Source of the DNA: Asparagopsis taxiformis
Taxonomy: Eukaryota > Rhodophyta > Florideophyceae > Bonnemaisoniales > Bonnemaisoniaceae
Direction: 5' to 3'
Length of the DNA: 64,000 nt
Assembly: GCA_030407315.1 (NCBI GenBank)
Contig: JALQPE010000534.1
Location: 30,422 to 94,421 of the forward strand
A program made the translations under genes and the position numbers. The notes beneath the pieces are model-generated. The model searched no databases. It was not told the origin of the DNA and worked only from the letters and a program-made list of their open reading frames with translations. Shown here piece after piece: positions 54,621 through 64,000 of the stretch; within the stretch, counting starts at the first letter, position 1; each line of letters begins with the position of its first letter.

Positions 54621-55763
54621 TGAAGGATGAGGGAAAGCAGGAATGGAGAGAAGCTTGATTGAGTGTACGACCCCGATAACGACGATACAGAGACGATTAA
54701 GATAGATTTATTTCGCTACTGCAGTCTGATAAAGGATCAAACGTGAACAATCCGTTTCAACTCTGATTTCAATTTTTTGTTTATTTCTAGACCACTTGAC
54801 TCAGATCAAGAGTAATACTCGAAATTCAGTTAATTTCTGCGGCCAAATACAATCGCTATACGACGAGTTCATACTCAAAGTGGCTAAACAGGTACGAGTT
54901 GGTCATGGTGATTACCCCAAAACCACTCAAGTAATAACTACATAATGCTGAAGTCACATACTTCCCAGCATTTTGCACCAACTCGTGGAGCTGATGCGTA
55001 CATACCAAATGCGTCTGTATTCAACATGAACCACGAATAAGTGGGCTTCGGCCAATGAGTGCACTGCACCTGGCTTGAGAAACTAGAAATAATACCCGGT
55101 ATTATTTTGGCCTCCCAAACGCCAGGTGCACCAACGCCATTGGCCAAGGGTATCCGGCTACCACCGGCCAATGGGGTTGGTGCACTTGGTCTATACCGAC
55201 CCAAAATAACACCCGGTATTATTTTGGCCGCCCAAAAGCCAGGTGCACCAACGCCATTGGCCGGTGGTAGTTTGGACAACCTCGGCCAATGACGCTGGTG
55301 CACTTGGTCTATACCGACCCAAAATAATACCCGGTATTATTTTGGCCTCCCAAAAGCCAGGTGCACCAACGCCATTGGCTGAGGTTATCCGGAGTACCCC
55401 CAGGCAATGGGGTTGGTGCACTTGGTCTACACCCACCCAACTTTATACCCGGCCAGACTCCTGTTCTCAGGAACTGAAAATTTTACCGGGGATAGTGAAC
55501 GATGTAATATAATACCAGGTTTTACTATCTGCTATCGTTTCTTGCATCTACTGAAGAGGTTTAGAATTTGCAGCTCCTGTAGGTAGAGCTTTCTGTGGAG
55601 AATAGCTTTCTGCATGTGGTGTTTGTTACATTTGTGGAATTGATCTGACTATATAAAGAATCCATGCAGTATCTCTTTTATCATGTTCTATTGGAATTGT
55701 GTTTATTACTCTACGGATTCATACCCAACTAAGGCTTCAACACGGCTGGACAGATGCCCTTCA
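54621..55763. other. Spacer between the two dioxygenase genes
   Basis: 1.1 kb upstream of one gene and downstream of the other. It contains three palindromes spaced about 117 bp apart and two degenerate copies (near 55,445 and 55,510). No gene was seen. Confidence 0.6.
55087..55345. repeat. AAAATAATACC palindrome triplet
   Basis: Palindromes at 55,087-55,107, 55,201-55,227 (one arm mismatch, AACACC) and 55,319-55,345, with centres about 117 bp apart. The symmetric flanks include TGCACYTGG and GCCAATGG/CCATTGGC, giving units of about 95 bp with near-mirror symmetry. Confidence 0.9.
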
Positions 55764-58700
55764 TCACTTCAATTTCGAATTGCCCTCCCAATGTCCAACG
55801 ACATATTCTCCTTCTTCACTTTGATGCTGCTCAGTTTTGAGGAATATGTGAGATCGGATCGGGAACTTGTATTGAAGACCCTTATTGCTCTCAAATCCTT
55901 CCTCGTGGTGATAAACATCCCCTCGGCAGACAAGAACAGAATATGGTGGTACTTCACACCTCTTCATTGGAACTCTGTATAACTCTCTGTTGGGATGGGA
56001 TAAACAGACATGACTGTAGGGTGCAAGCACGAGGCCGAATCCATCTGCGCCGCTTGACATCATGAAGTAGGATGGCGGAGAAGGGGGACTGTTAACTTCA
56101 TCGATTCCCACTTCATAGTCTGTATGTCCAGCACGAGGTTTAGTCCGCTCTCCAGTCAGCACTAAAGTAGTTCCAGTGCTGGGGAAGGCCATCGGGTCCT
56201 TCCCACTAGTCCTCAATTCCAAACCTTCCGCACAAATACCTAGACCGAGCTCAACAATCATCTTCTTCCGATAGAGATTATTATTGTTATCCTCGAGGTC
56301 ATCACATAAGCTCTTCCGCTTTGTTATAAAGATTCCTCTGCCCTTCTCACCTTCTTCATCAGAGTTTTTCCCATCCATCATAGCCATGCACCACGGTGTC
56401 CAGTCCGGATCTCTGCGGGTGTCACCGGATTCAGAGTTCTTCTTGGCATCCTCGAGACGTTCCTCAAACAACGCAGAAAAATGAAGGAGCAGTTCGTGGA
56501 TCGCATCTGCAGTAGTAGAAGACTTGAATATTCCGTCCAGAATTGTAAACCCAACCAAGTCTATTTCATTTCGTTTCTCTCGGAAATAAGCCCTCGAGAG
56601 AAACTCAGCGGAAACATTTTGTGCCGAATAGGCACTCGCTGCTGCTTCAGCGACCTCGGCTCGAAGCGTATCGACCAGTTTCCCATTCACATAGTATTTC
56701 ATTCGACTGTCGGGATGAATGATAACAGGCAGTTTCGCTTCTATACCTTCCTCCACATCTTTGTCAGGGACATCATTTTGTTGCCTGTCCGAATACTGAC
56801 CTCCTTGAACCGCGTGGACTGCAGCGTCTTTGCCGGATTGCAAATTTGCGTCTTCACGCATCTTTTGCTTCTTCTTCTGCCGCGGCCTGCTGGTATCCTC
56901 TCCCACCAGGTCAATAACCTCTTGAGGGGTGACATCCACCAATTTCCGTTTGGATCGTAGAATCATTGGCGGCGTCTCCGTATTCCTCGGCTTTGCCTTT
57001 AAGGGCACGAAACCACTGCTGTGCTTGGCTTTCATCAACTTCCTAGGCGTAGAACTGGTAACAGGTGTTTCCGTGTCCTCCAGCTCAGGTAAAACAGGTA
57101 GGCCGACATCCGCTGTAGATAACATAGCGTCTCCAGTGCCATCACCCTGATTTCGTACACCTTTCATCGGGTCCTCCGTTGTCCTTCCAGAAGAATGTTC
57201 GGGACATTCTTCGCGGACATCTTTCGTTCCAGACCCATCGCTCTTCCTAGATTCAGGACCTCCTTCACCATCTCGACCAGTTCTTGGATGACCAACTGAC
57301 ATATTCGCCGGCGACTTTCCACCCTGCTCTGGTCTGAGCGTGGCACTTCCGGCTGCCACTGGGCTAGGTGATTGTTGCAGGTCATTTTCATCACCGTGGT
57401 CATTTCTTCCTCGATTTGCACCAGTTGGTTCAAGCTCTTGAGTTCCTACGTTCTTCTGCAACACATCCCCAACTTCACAATCTCCAGGTTTCGAAGAATT
57501 GTTCTCGGTTGGCGCAGTAGGCACTGCGCGGTCCGTTGTAACCTGCTTTGCGCTTTCGGAATCTGCCGCTTTCCCTGTCGCCTCTTCACCAACCTGTGTT
57601 GCAGCACCGACCTCAGCGTTAACACGATCCGATATTTCCAGACTGCCCTGTGTCTGCTGTTGGGTAAGTACATTTGGACTCTGTACCACGTCCGAGCGAT
57701 CAATGGCAGCATTTGAAGTATCACCATACGATGCGGATTGTTGTCGTGGTTGAGGTGCAGTATTCCCTTCCAAGGATTTTCGCCTAGTCCGCCTTTCCTG
57801 CACACCTATTTCAGGCGCGACGGAATGGTCGAGAGAGTCATCCGATAGAATTGGGCCGTTGAAAACCACATAACGGATTTCTTTCATCATAGACCGCGTC
57901 AATGCTGCACGTATACCTCTCCCAGTTGGTGCGTCGGAAGGATAGAAATCTTTGAGGACAGTCAAAATGCGATATCGTATGGTTTTTCGTGTTCGTCCAC
58001 CTGGCTCCGGTACTTCATGTAACTTCCTGAAACATGGATGAGGTGAGGAATGCCAGGAGTTTTCTTTCCGTACAGCTTTCTCAAGTATGTCATATATTTC
58101 ACACATGCTGTAGCACCACTTTTGCGCGCATGTCTTTAGACTTATACCACCATCTCCTTTCCTACGTTTCCACATCGTCCACATTGCAGTGAGCTCTAGA
58201 ATGACAAGTTTGGTGTCCACCGAAGCTTTTCGAAACGCAGAAGCGAATAGGACGTCCACAGTGCATCCCTGCATATTCTTCGAGTCTGGCGGACTAGTTT
58301 CAGTTGCAAATCGACTTGGGATAGCTGACCAATGTTCGAACGCCGGGTTATTTACGTCTCCGAAGCCCTGCGCAATCGAAACGTACTTCATCATGATTCC
58401 TTCCTGACAACCTGGAATGACCTTGTTCTCGACTACAACTTTTGTGCACACATTTACCTTCGCCTTCATCAAGCCCTTCATCATCATGAACTTCATGACC
58501 GTACAGACGTGGTCAGCAATAGAAACTTCTATCACGTCATGAGTCTTTTCGTTCAGCTTCTGCGATATTCGCATCACTTCAAGAGGATGAAACATTTCAC
58601 GAGTTCCAGGTGGTCGGATGAAGTCAACGCTAATGCTCCTCAGTCTCCATCGATCAGCAACTGTCGGTTTGTTTTCCACAATCGACTGCAAAGCGCTGAT

Positions 58701-59288
58701 ACGATGACCTCCATCAATGCACTGCAGTTTCTTCCGTCCGTCTGACCCCATTGTTTCACAGATGGTCATTCGGGTGCCAGTTTCCAGAAACCCCTCGGTA
58801 GATATTTTGCTGACCAGATCGCGCACTCTGGCCTCCTGCACAAGACGAGAAGTTGATTCCGGTTTGGCAACATCTAGCGGATTGATCATTTTAGGTTCAG
58901 TCCTGCATTCGACAATGTTGATGTCAATCCCCATCACAGACTCTTCTGATGCTTCCATGCCAGCAGGACTCCCCTCGCCTTCACGGACGTTAGACCTCTC
59001 CCTGTTTTTCGATTTCACCGTCCCAGGAGTAGATGGAAAGCGTAGAGTGTTTTTCCCAGATGGTGATATATCGCCAAGGGTTTTTGCTGCCTCTATCATG
59101 GCAGCGTCTGCTCCCTGAATGGGTGTCTGGCTATCTGCCGTCTCCCTTCCCGCTGCAGACGGAGCCCCTCCATCAGCAGAACCTCCGGAGGGTGTTTTAT
59201 CACCGCCTACCGTCGTTGCAAGTCTCTCTGCAACGCTTTCGACGGTATCCTTTGGTTCCGCAGCGCGCTCAGTGTCGCTTCCGGCCAT
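55764..59288 (-). CDS. ParB-like domain plus 2OG-Fe(II) dioxygenase-like, copy 2
   Basis: 1,174 residues from the ATG at 59,288. A disordered N-terminus of about 120 residues precedes the ParB-like domain with CIDGGHRISAL (R196). A helical middle and a long acidic/polar linker follow (about residues 480-850), containing ILRSKRKLV and RPRQKKKQK basic patches. The C-terminal dioxygenase-like domain has AGHTD (H1055, D1057), VYHHEEGF (H1127) and FPIRSHIF (R1145). KYYVNGKLVDTLRAE and GFTILDGIFKSSTTADAIHELL align with copy 1. The two paralogues keep all metal and co-substrate residues, although the rest has diverged, which suggests both are or were active enzymes. Confidence 0.8.
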   Translation of the reverse strand: MAGSDTERAAEPKDTVESVAERLATTVGGDKTPSGGSADGGAPSAAGRETADSQTPIQGADAAMIEAAKTLGDISPSGKNTLRFPSTPGTVKSKNRERSNVREGEGSPAGMEASEESVMGIDINIVECRTEPKMINPLDVAKPESTSRLVQEARVRDLVSKISTEGFLETGTRMTICETMGSDGRKKLQCIDGGHRISALQSIVENKPTVADRWRLRSISVDFIRPPGTREMFHPLEVMRISQKLNEKTHDVIEVSIADHVCTVMKFMMMKGLMKAKVNVCTKVVVENKVIPGCQEGIMMKYVSIAQGFGDVNNPAFEHWSAIPSRFATETSPPDSKNMQGCTVDVLFASAFRKASVDTKLVILELTAMWTMWKRRKGDGGISLKTCAQKWCYSMCEIYDILEKAVRKENSWHSSPHPCFRKLHEVPEPGGRTRKTIRYRILTVLKDFYPSDAPTGRGIRAALTRSMMKEIRYVVFNGPILSDDSLDHSVAPEIGVQERRTRRKSLEGNTAPQPRQQSASYGDTSNAAIDRSDVVQSPNVLTQQQTQGSLEISDRVNAEVGAATQVGEEATGKAADSESAKQVTTDRAVPTAPTENNSSKPGDCEVGDVLQKNVGTQELEPTGANRGRNDHGDENDLQQSPSPVAAGSATLRPEQGGKSPANMSVGHPRTGRDGEGGPESRKSDGSGTKDVREECPEHSSGRTTEDPMKGVRNQGDGTGDAMLSTADVGLPVLPELEDTETPVTSSTPRKLMKAKHSSGFVPLKAKPRNTETPPMILRSKRKLVDVTPQEVIDLVGEDTSRPRQKKKQKMREDANLQSGKDAAVHAVQGGQYSDRQQNDVPDKDVEEGIEAKLPVIIHPDSRMKYYVNGKLVDTLRAEVAEAAASAYSAQNVSAEFLSRAYFREKRNEIDLVGFTILDGIFKSSTTADAIHELLLHFSALFEERLEDAKKNSESGDTRRDPDWTPWCMAMMDGKNSDEEGEKGRGIFITKRKSLCDDLEDNNNNLYRKKMIVELGLGICAEGLELRTSGKDPMAFPSTGTTLVLTGERTKPRAGHTDYEVGIDEVNSPPSPPSYFMMSSGADGFGLVLAPYSHVCLSHPNRELYRVPMKRCEVPPYSVLVCRGDVYHHEEGFESNKGLQYKFPIRSHIFLKTEQHQSEEGEYVVGHWEGNSKLK

Positions 59289-59959
59289 AGCAAAGATTTG
59301 GACGCGTAGAGAAGCCGTTCAGGATAACAAAGATACCTTTTCTCTCCGACTACACGATCAAGAGATATTCCTCTTTCAAGGTGGTATTTGGCGGGAAACG
59401 ATCTCCCTACACGTCTAAACGTGAAATATCAGTTATTGATTCACCTTCCACGCGCTCCAATTGTATTCGGCCATCTGTCATTCCTCGATGAAGGACTTCC
59501 CACACACAATTCCTTCGTTCCCAAAACCATCCCATTGCCATGAATCATAGTACTCCACTTGTCACTGGAGCCAGAAAACTATACCGGGTATTATTTTCCA
59601 CTTCATTGGCCAGGTGCCGGCTCCCCATTGGCCAGCAGACAGCCATCAGTCACAATACTCCACTTGTCACTGGAGCCAGAAAACTATACCGGGTATTATT
59701 TTCCACTTCATTGGCCAGGTGCGGGCTCTCCATTGGATTATGCGAACTCAACTTTGTGGAACTAGGAGTCCTGCAACTCGCGGCTCCATCTCTAGTACCA
59801 ATGGCGTCATACGTACGTAAGTGCGTACGCTCTTCGCAAAACACACTTTATTTGTGCGCATGGAACAAAATCCCACTCTATTCTTCAAACGACATGTACA
59901 AATTTTGTATAGCATTTGTTGGAAGACTTGATCAGGACTGCTGCTAAATGAATTACGAA
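59289..59959. other. Spacer up to the second terminal block
   Basis: Upstream region of the dioxygenase gene. It contains the palindrome pair at 59,575-59,702 within a direct repeat of about 105 bp. No gene was seen. Confidence 0.55.
59575..59702. repeat. AAAATAATACC palindrome pair 4
   Basis: Two copies at 59,575-59,597 and 59,680-59,702, each AAAACTATACC, central G, then the mirror of AAAATAATACC (one arm mismatch in both). They are carried in a tandem unit of 105 bp that includes CATTGGCCAGGTGC. Confidence 0.85.
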
Positions 59960-60352
59960 CACTACGGTGTTGAGAATGAAAACAGACAGTAAATTTACTG
60001 TCTGAGACAGTAAAAATTACTGTCTGGCCAAGACAGTGCGCGGAGACAGTAAAATTTACTGTCTGGAAATTTCAGAATACTGCTGCAGCAGTAAACTGGC
60101 ACGAAATCTGGACAGTACCAAAAACAGTAAAATTTACTGTCCAGAACAGTAAATTTTACTGTCCGGAAGTGTTGCCGCCAGACAGTATGTGCAGACAGTA
60201 CATTTTACTGTCTGAGACAATACATTGTACTGTATTACTGCACTGTCTGGGGAAATCTGTAGACAGTAGTGTAGATAGCAAATTGTATTGTCTGCGGGTA
60301 GTACCGTGCATTGTTTGACAACACTGTCTGGTGGAGTGGACTTAGAGGAAAT
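59960..60352 (+). repeat. Palindrome block, copy 2 (start of the second unit)
   Basis: Starts CACTACGGTGTTGAG and matches 41,746-42,138 over its whole length with about 15 differences. Same orientation relative to the following conserved gene pair. It marks the start of a second, decayed unit. Confidence 0.8.
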
Positions 60353-60861
60353 ATGGAGCATAGTGTTGGTGTGAAGGTAAATATTGGAATGGTGTGTGGT
60401 ATACGACTATATTAATTGTGATGGTGCTTTACAGATAGTTGGGTGCGGGGAAGCTAGATGCTGAATAGGACGTTGGAGAAAGGAAGATTGGGAGAACAGA
60501 ACATATCTGGTTTGTCTCACCGTAAGGAGAGAATGTACATAGTAGCTATAATATGTTGAGTTTAGCATTTCAAATTATACCTATCTATCTTTGCATTGAA
60601 AGTGTCTAGTAGGAGACGTCAGTCTGGTAGCGAGGTGTGGTATGCACAGGACGTGGGTGGTGGCAAAGGAAAGAATACGCACCATCCACCACTAAATTAT
60701 GAAAAATAACCGTTACGGAGCACTGGGAAGCATTATTATTATGTAGAGTAGACCAGGATGGATGCATCCACTGAAATGATATTTGCTACAACACTGCTGT
60801 ACTAAGCGTGACATCCTTCAAAGCAATTCTCCTTTTAGCAAACTCCAATTGCAAGGTCAAG
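60353..60861. other. Leader of the second unit
   Basis: No gene seen. Only weak similarity to the first unit's leader after the block (GTGTGAAGGTAAATA). The GGCAGTAAA cluster is absent. Confidence 0.4.
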
Positions 60862-62205
60862 ATGAATCCCGAAACCTCCGTAAGCATCGCCGCATTTTCC
60901 GAAATAACGCGTGAGGGCTTTTCGAACATCACTGCAGAGTTGAAAGCCCTGAGTGATAAAATGGATGCCGTCGAGAAGAGCACCATTCAATTACGCGAGA
61001 CTCTCGGAAATGTCGCCAAGACTGTCTCCATGCTAAACACCGATATGCAGGAGGTCAAGAGCATCGTCGATGGGCTTCTGAGCCAGGGACAAGGACATCC
61101 GAAGAAGATCGCCTCCGAGAAGGACAGGGAACGTCTCCGCATTGCGCAGGATGCGGAGAAATCGTTCACGTTCGAAATGGTGTGTGCTGTGCTGTGTGCT
61201 GTTGTTCCAACGTACACGAAGGCAATGGTGGATAAGAGGGATAGGCATTTCAACGGATGCCAGCTAATCAATACGCTGATGTTCGCCAGGCAGAGCAATG
61301 AGCGAAAGGATGTGTTCAATAGGACGCTTGCCGGCCGGAACCACATTGAATTGCGCTGCCAAGTTGTGACCTCTTTAATCAAGAATACGTGTCAAAACAA
61401 TTCTTTCAGAGAGGGAGGAGACCGTTCCAGCTCCAATGGAACGTCGGAAGGTATCGAACGGTGGAGGGCGCGGGGGTATGTGACTACCGGGACCATTGAG
61501 GAGACAATTCGCGGAACGGACTCTGCTCGCATGGATGGAATGCATGGGACGTCCGAGGGAAGTGATGGGGCCGCTCGAAAGCAGAAGCGAAGAAGGTTGG
61601 AGACAATGGGCCGTTGCACAGAAAGGAGGTAGGCATCACTGTGACGAAATCGGCACTCACAGCAGTGACCGGGTTTATGAACAAGTCCAGAGATCATGTG
61701 CGAAACCGGTTCATCCGAGATCTTGGATTCGTTCTATACAGTGGGTTTCAAGGTTCAGTCCGAATGGAGCATCATTGCACGACGGTGGGCTGGACATTGA
61801 GTCAGTTCCAAGTCTGTACTCGGCGCAGAGGAAAATGAATGCAGCGGAGCGTGCAGCAATGGATGACAAGAATATGAAGATTCTTCGCGACTTCATTGCA
61901 GTGCGAAAAGAAATGCTATTCAAAGTCGAGTACGAAGTTCAAATAATTGGAGAACCGGACAAGAGGTTTTTGACTAGGAGGATCAATTTAGTAGAGGTTG
62001 CACTGAACTTTGCAGTCGCCTACACGCAATGTTCTGATAAGAACATGTTCCTGCGACGTTCAGAATACTCCTTGCAATTCATCTACATACTTGCATACGG
62101 GTTCCGAACGATTTGAAATTTCAAAGTGGAACAGAGGTGGAAGGAGCGCAAATCCGGGAAATCAATGAAGCAGTGAAACTGCTTCTTCCCGGGAGCGGGT
62201 GAGTA
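60862..62205 (+). pseudogene. Conserved element protein 1, decayed second copy
   Basis: Starts at an ATG (MNPETSVSIAAF) with an N-terminal coiled coil, about residues 20-85. The frame breaks near 61,625 and 61,745 and after 62,113. The pieces in three frames follow the homologue at 43,504-44,850 in order: EKDRERLRIAQ, FARQSNERKDVF, TGFMNKSRDHVRNRF, VRKEMLFKVEYEV, MFLRRSEYSLQF and QSGTEVEGA. About half the residues agree by eye. It shows the natural N-terminus that is missing in copy 1. Confidence 0.8.
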
Positions 62206-62512
62206 GTCGGTTCATGAATGAGGAGGTTTTGACTATATCGCGTGATAGATATGAAGAACTGAACGTAGACGATGGGGGGGAATCAGTGCTGGAGGAGAGC
62301 TTCAGGTCTATGGAAGAGGAGGAGGAGATGCAGAATAGTGAAGGTATTCGTCGATGATGAAATCGAGAATGAAGGGGAGTAGTATCGGATGAAACCAGTT
62401 TCGGTGTAGTAGACGAAGAATGAAGAAATAAAATTTCTGTTGAGGTGAATTTTGTAATAGATGGAAGTAGTAGATAGGGGCGAGACATCAGGAAACCAGT
62501 CAGACGATAGTG

Positions 62513-64000
62513 TCAAGCGAAGGAACAGCGCAGAGACAGGTAGTGGAATAGTCGAAAGTAGGAAGGGCGAGGGTATCCGTCTTTACTAGAAATTGATGGC
62601 CACAGGAGCTCTAGAATGGAATACCCAGGAACCAGGATAACTACGGATAGGTGTGCTTTATCATTTTGCTCCGGACTGCAGGTGGCAGGTGGAGGAGAGG
62701 GTGGGTGGGTAGTGTCTGAATCCGCATTGAAGCCAAGACGAGAGATAGCCTCATAGCCAATGTCTTCAAGCTCCTGGCATATAGTAGTACCACTGAAAAT
62801 ACAGCAGGTAATCGTAGATGTAGTGTACCAAACGTCTCTGCGGTTGATAGAGGCTGGAAAGTGCTGTAACAAGCTCGGCGCTGAATACGTCTCCACAGTA
62901 ACGAAAACGTTGCTCCATAAGTAACAGTAGCCTTATCACGTAGGTGGAAAGAGTCCACGATGCTAGACTGTGATAGTTGGCTAAGACATAGGGGATGTAA
63001 AAATGTATTGTTGACATGGTCAAACTCGTAGGAGTCTCTGCAAAGAACTGTCATACGTTGGTCTGGGCTGGACAGGACGTAAGCAGATGAGCCGACGAGA
63101 AATGCGGAAGAAGGAGCATCATGAGAGCAGTCAACGTCGACTAGATTTCCTAAAATCGGACAATCGATGAGCTGCCTCCATCGCGTTCCGCCCTGCTCTT
63201 CACCAATATTTTCTGGAACCCGTGTTGCGAGGTACCTATGGAGTCACATAGTGCCTGAAAGGTGGGGAAAATGATGGAAAGATCCGACTCATTTCCAGAG
63301 GGAAAGGTGATGTCCTCAAAGGACGGCAGGAAGAGAACATCACGATTCTGTTTCGCCTTGCATTGAATGGCAATAGTGCGGAATTGAGCAAGGGAGCAGT
63401 CAGCCTGTACTCTGATTTCTTCTTGCGATGTTTGTCGCATTCCCCTGGAGTAGTGCTCGGATTTTGTCATCCGGAGGGAGTGGGGCTTGTCCGTGTACAC
63501 ACCAAGCTTCTGAAACAGAATGCTACATACAGTCAGAGCAGAGGAGGTCATGGAGCTGTTGGAATCGAATGGAGGGGGAAGAGGATGTTTGGCAGCTGAC
63601 TCCAGCTTTTCCAATCTTGCCAGCATTTCTGCTATGGTTTCTTCACTTTGATCCGCAGTGCAATCTTGAAGGATGCCGCGGGGCGGTGGCGAGTGTGGTC
63701 ATGCCGTAGTCCGGGTCTCTCTCTGCTGGGGGCAGCAGGTGAGTCCATACTGCGAAGCTCACCACTTCGCCACGGGAAGAACCCTTCCGAATCCTTGTCG
63801 ACGAGCTCGTTACGATCTGAAATCTTGACTTGAGAAAGGGTAGAGTCGAAACCAATTCAGCTTTGTATTCGAGCAATGCATGGAGGAATGGGTCTGTTTC
63901 GGTCTTGACCTGAGTAATTTCCCTTGACGATGCAGACCACCCACAATTTTTCGTTTCCTCCCCAACGGCCGAAGTTCCCATTGAACTTCTATAACGTCGT
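62513..64000 (-). pseudogene. Conserved element protein 2, decayed second copy (partial)
   Basis: Minus-strand pieces in several frames match the protein at 45,458-46,846: DVIEVQWELRPLGRKRK at the window edge, LARLEKLESA (coiled coil), CSLAQFRTIAIQCKAK, FLPSFEDITF, then DSYEFDHVNN and CIFSGTTICQELEDIGYE. Stops and shifts separate them. The start lies beyond the window. It keeps the convergent arrangement with the preceding pseudogene. Confidence 0.75.

Noticed and set aside
55087..55345. Evenly spaced repeats resembling a CRISPR array
   Set aside because: Only three units about 117 bp apart, each palindromic at its centre, with similar spacers, in a eukaryotic context. There are no cas genes.

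Overview
The window is nuclear DNA of an intron-poor eukaryote crowded with mobile elements. Reasons: a tRNA gene without encoded CCA followed by a T-run pol III terminator, LTR retrotransposons of both the Copia and Gypsy types, decayed importin-alpha sequence, a SET domain, and 3 kb reading frames without introns. A red alga would fit (intron-poor, Copia elements primed by half-tRNA-Met), but the species assignment is inference only.

Layout. 0-8.6 kb: a tRNA-Val(CAC), a nearly intact 4.6 kb Copia element on the minus strand (102-bp LTRs, GATGA target duplication), and an old stop-ridden Copia-like gag-pro-integrase. 8.6-20.8 kb: a GC- and CpG-rich Gypsy cluster with a chromodomain-type gag-pol, killed by one TGA and by a 1,274-bp insertion in the chromodomain. 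20.8-29.7 kb: a decayed unclassified stretch, a young internally deleted Copia element (identical-looking 511-bp LTRs, GTTTC target duplication), importin-alpha remnants and a minisatellite.

29.7-64 kb is the notable part: DNA-transposon-like territory that carries chromatin and DNA modification genes. It holds a DUF7869-type RNase H-fold transposase (35.5-37.8 kb), an internally deleted relative of it (29.7-30.8 kb), and four large proteins that each begin with a ParB/sulfiredoxin-like domain containing a D-G-x-H-R box. One is ParB plus a beta-class DNA amino-methyltransferase. One is ParB plus methyltransferase plus a C-terminal SET domain. Two are ParB plus a C-terminal 2-oxoglutarate/Fe(II) dioxygenase-like domain. 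Two more genes, a coiled-coil protein and a Tudor-like protein, form a convergent pair that recurs as a decayed copy at 60.9-64 kb.

A 393-bp block of tandem palindromes (core GACAGTAAA/TTTACTGTC) starts both units, at 41,746 and 59,960, and looks like an element terminus. The first copy interrupts a Gypsy reading frame exactly at its first base. A second palindrome family (11-bp arm AAAATAATACC, one central base, mirror arm) sits in four intergenic spacers, in clusters of two or three.

Working hypothesis: a giant eukaryotic mobile element whose ParB-like domains direct DNA methylation, base oxidation and possibly histone methylation, with the palindromes as candidate binding sites. A GC-rich Gypsy fragment lies between the methyltransferase/transposase genes and the terminal block, so whether the two halves are one element or two neighbours is unresolved.
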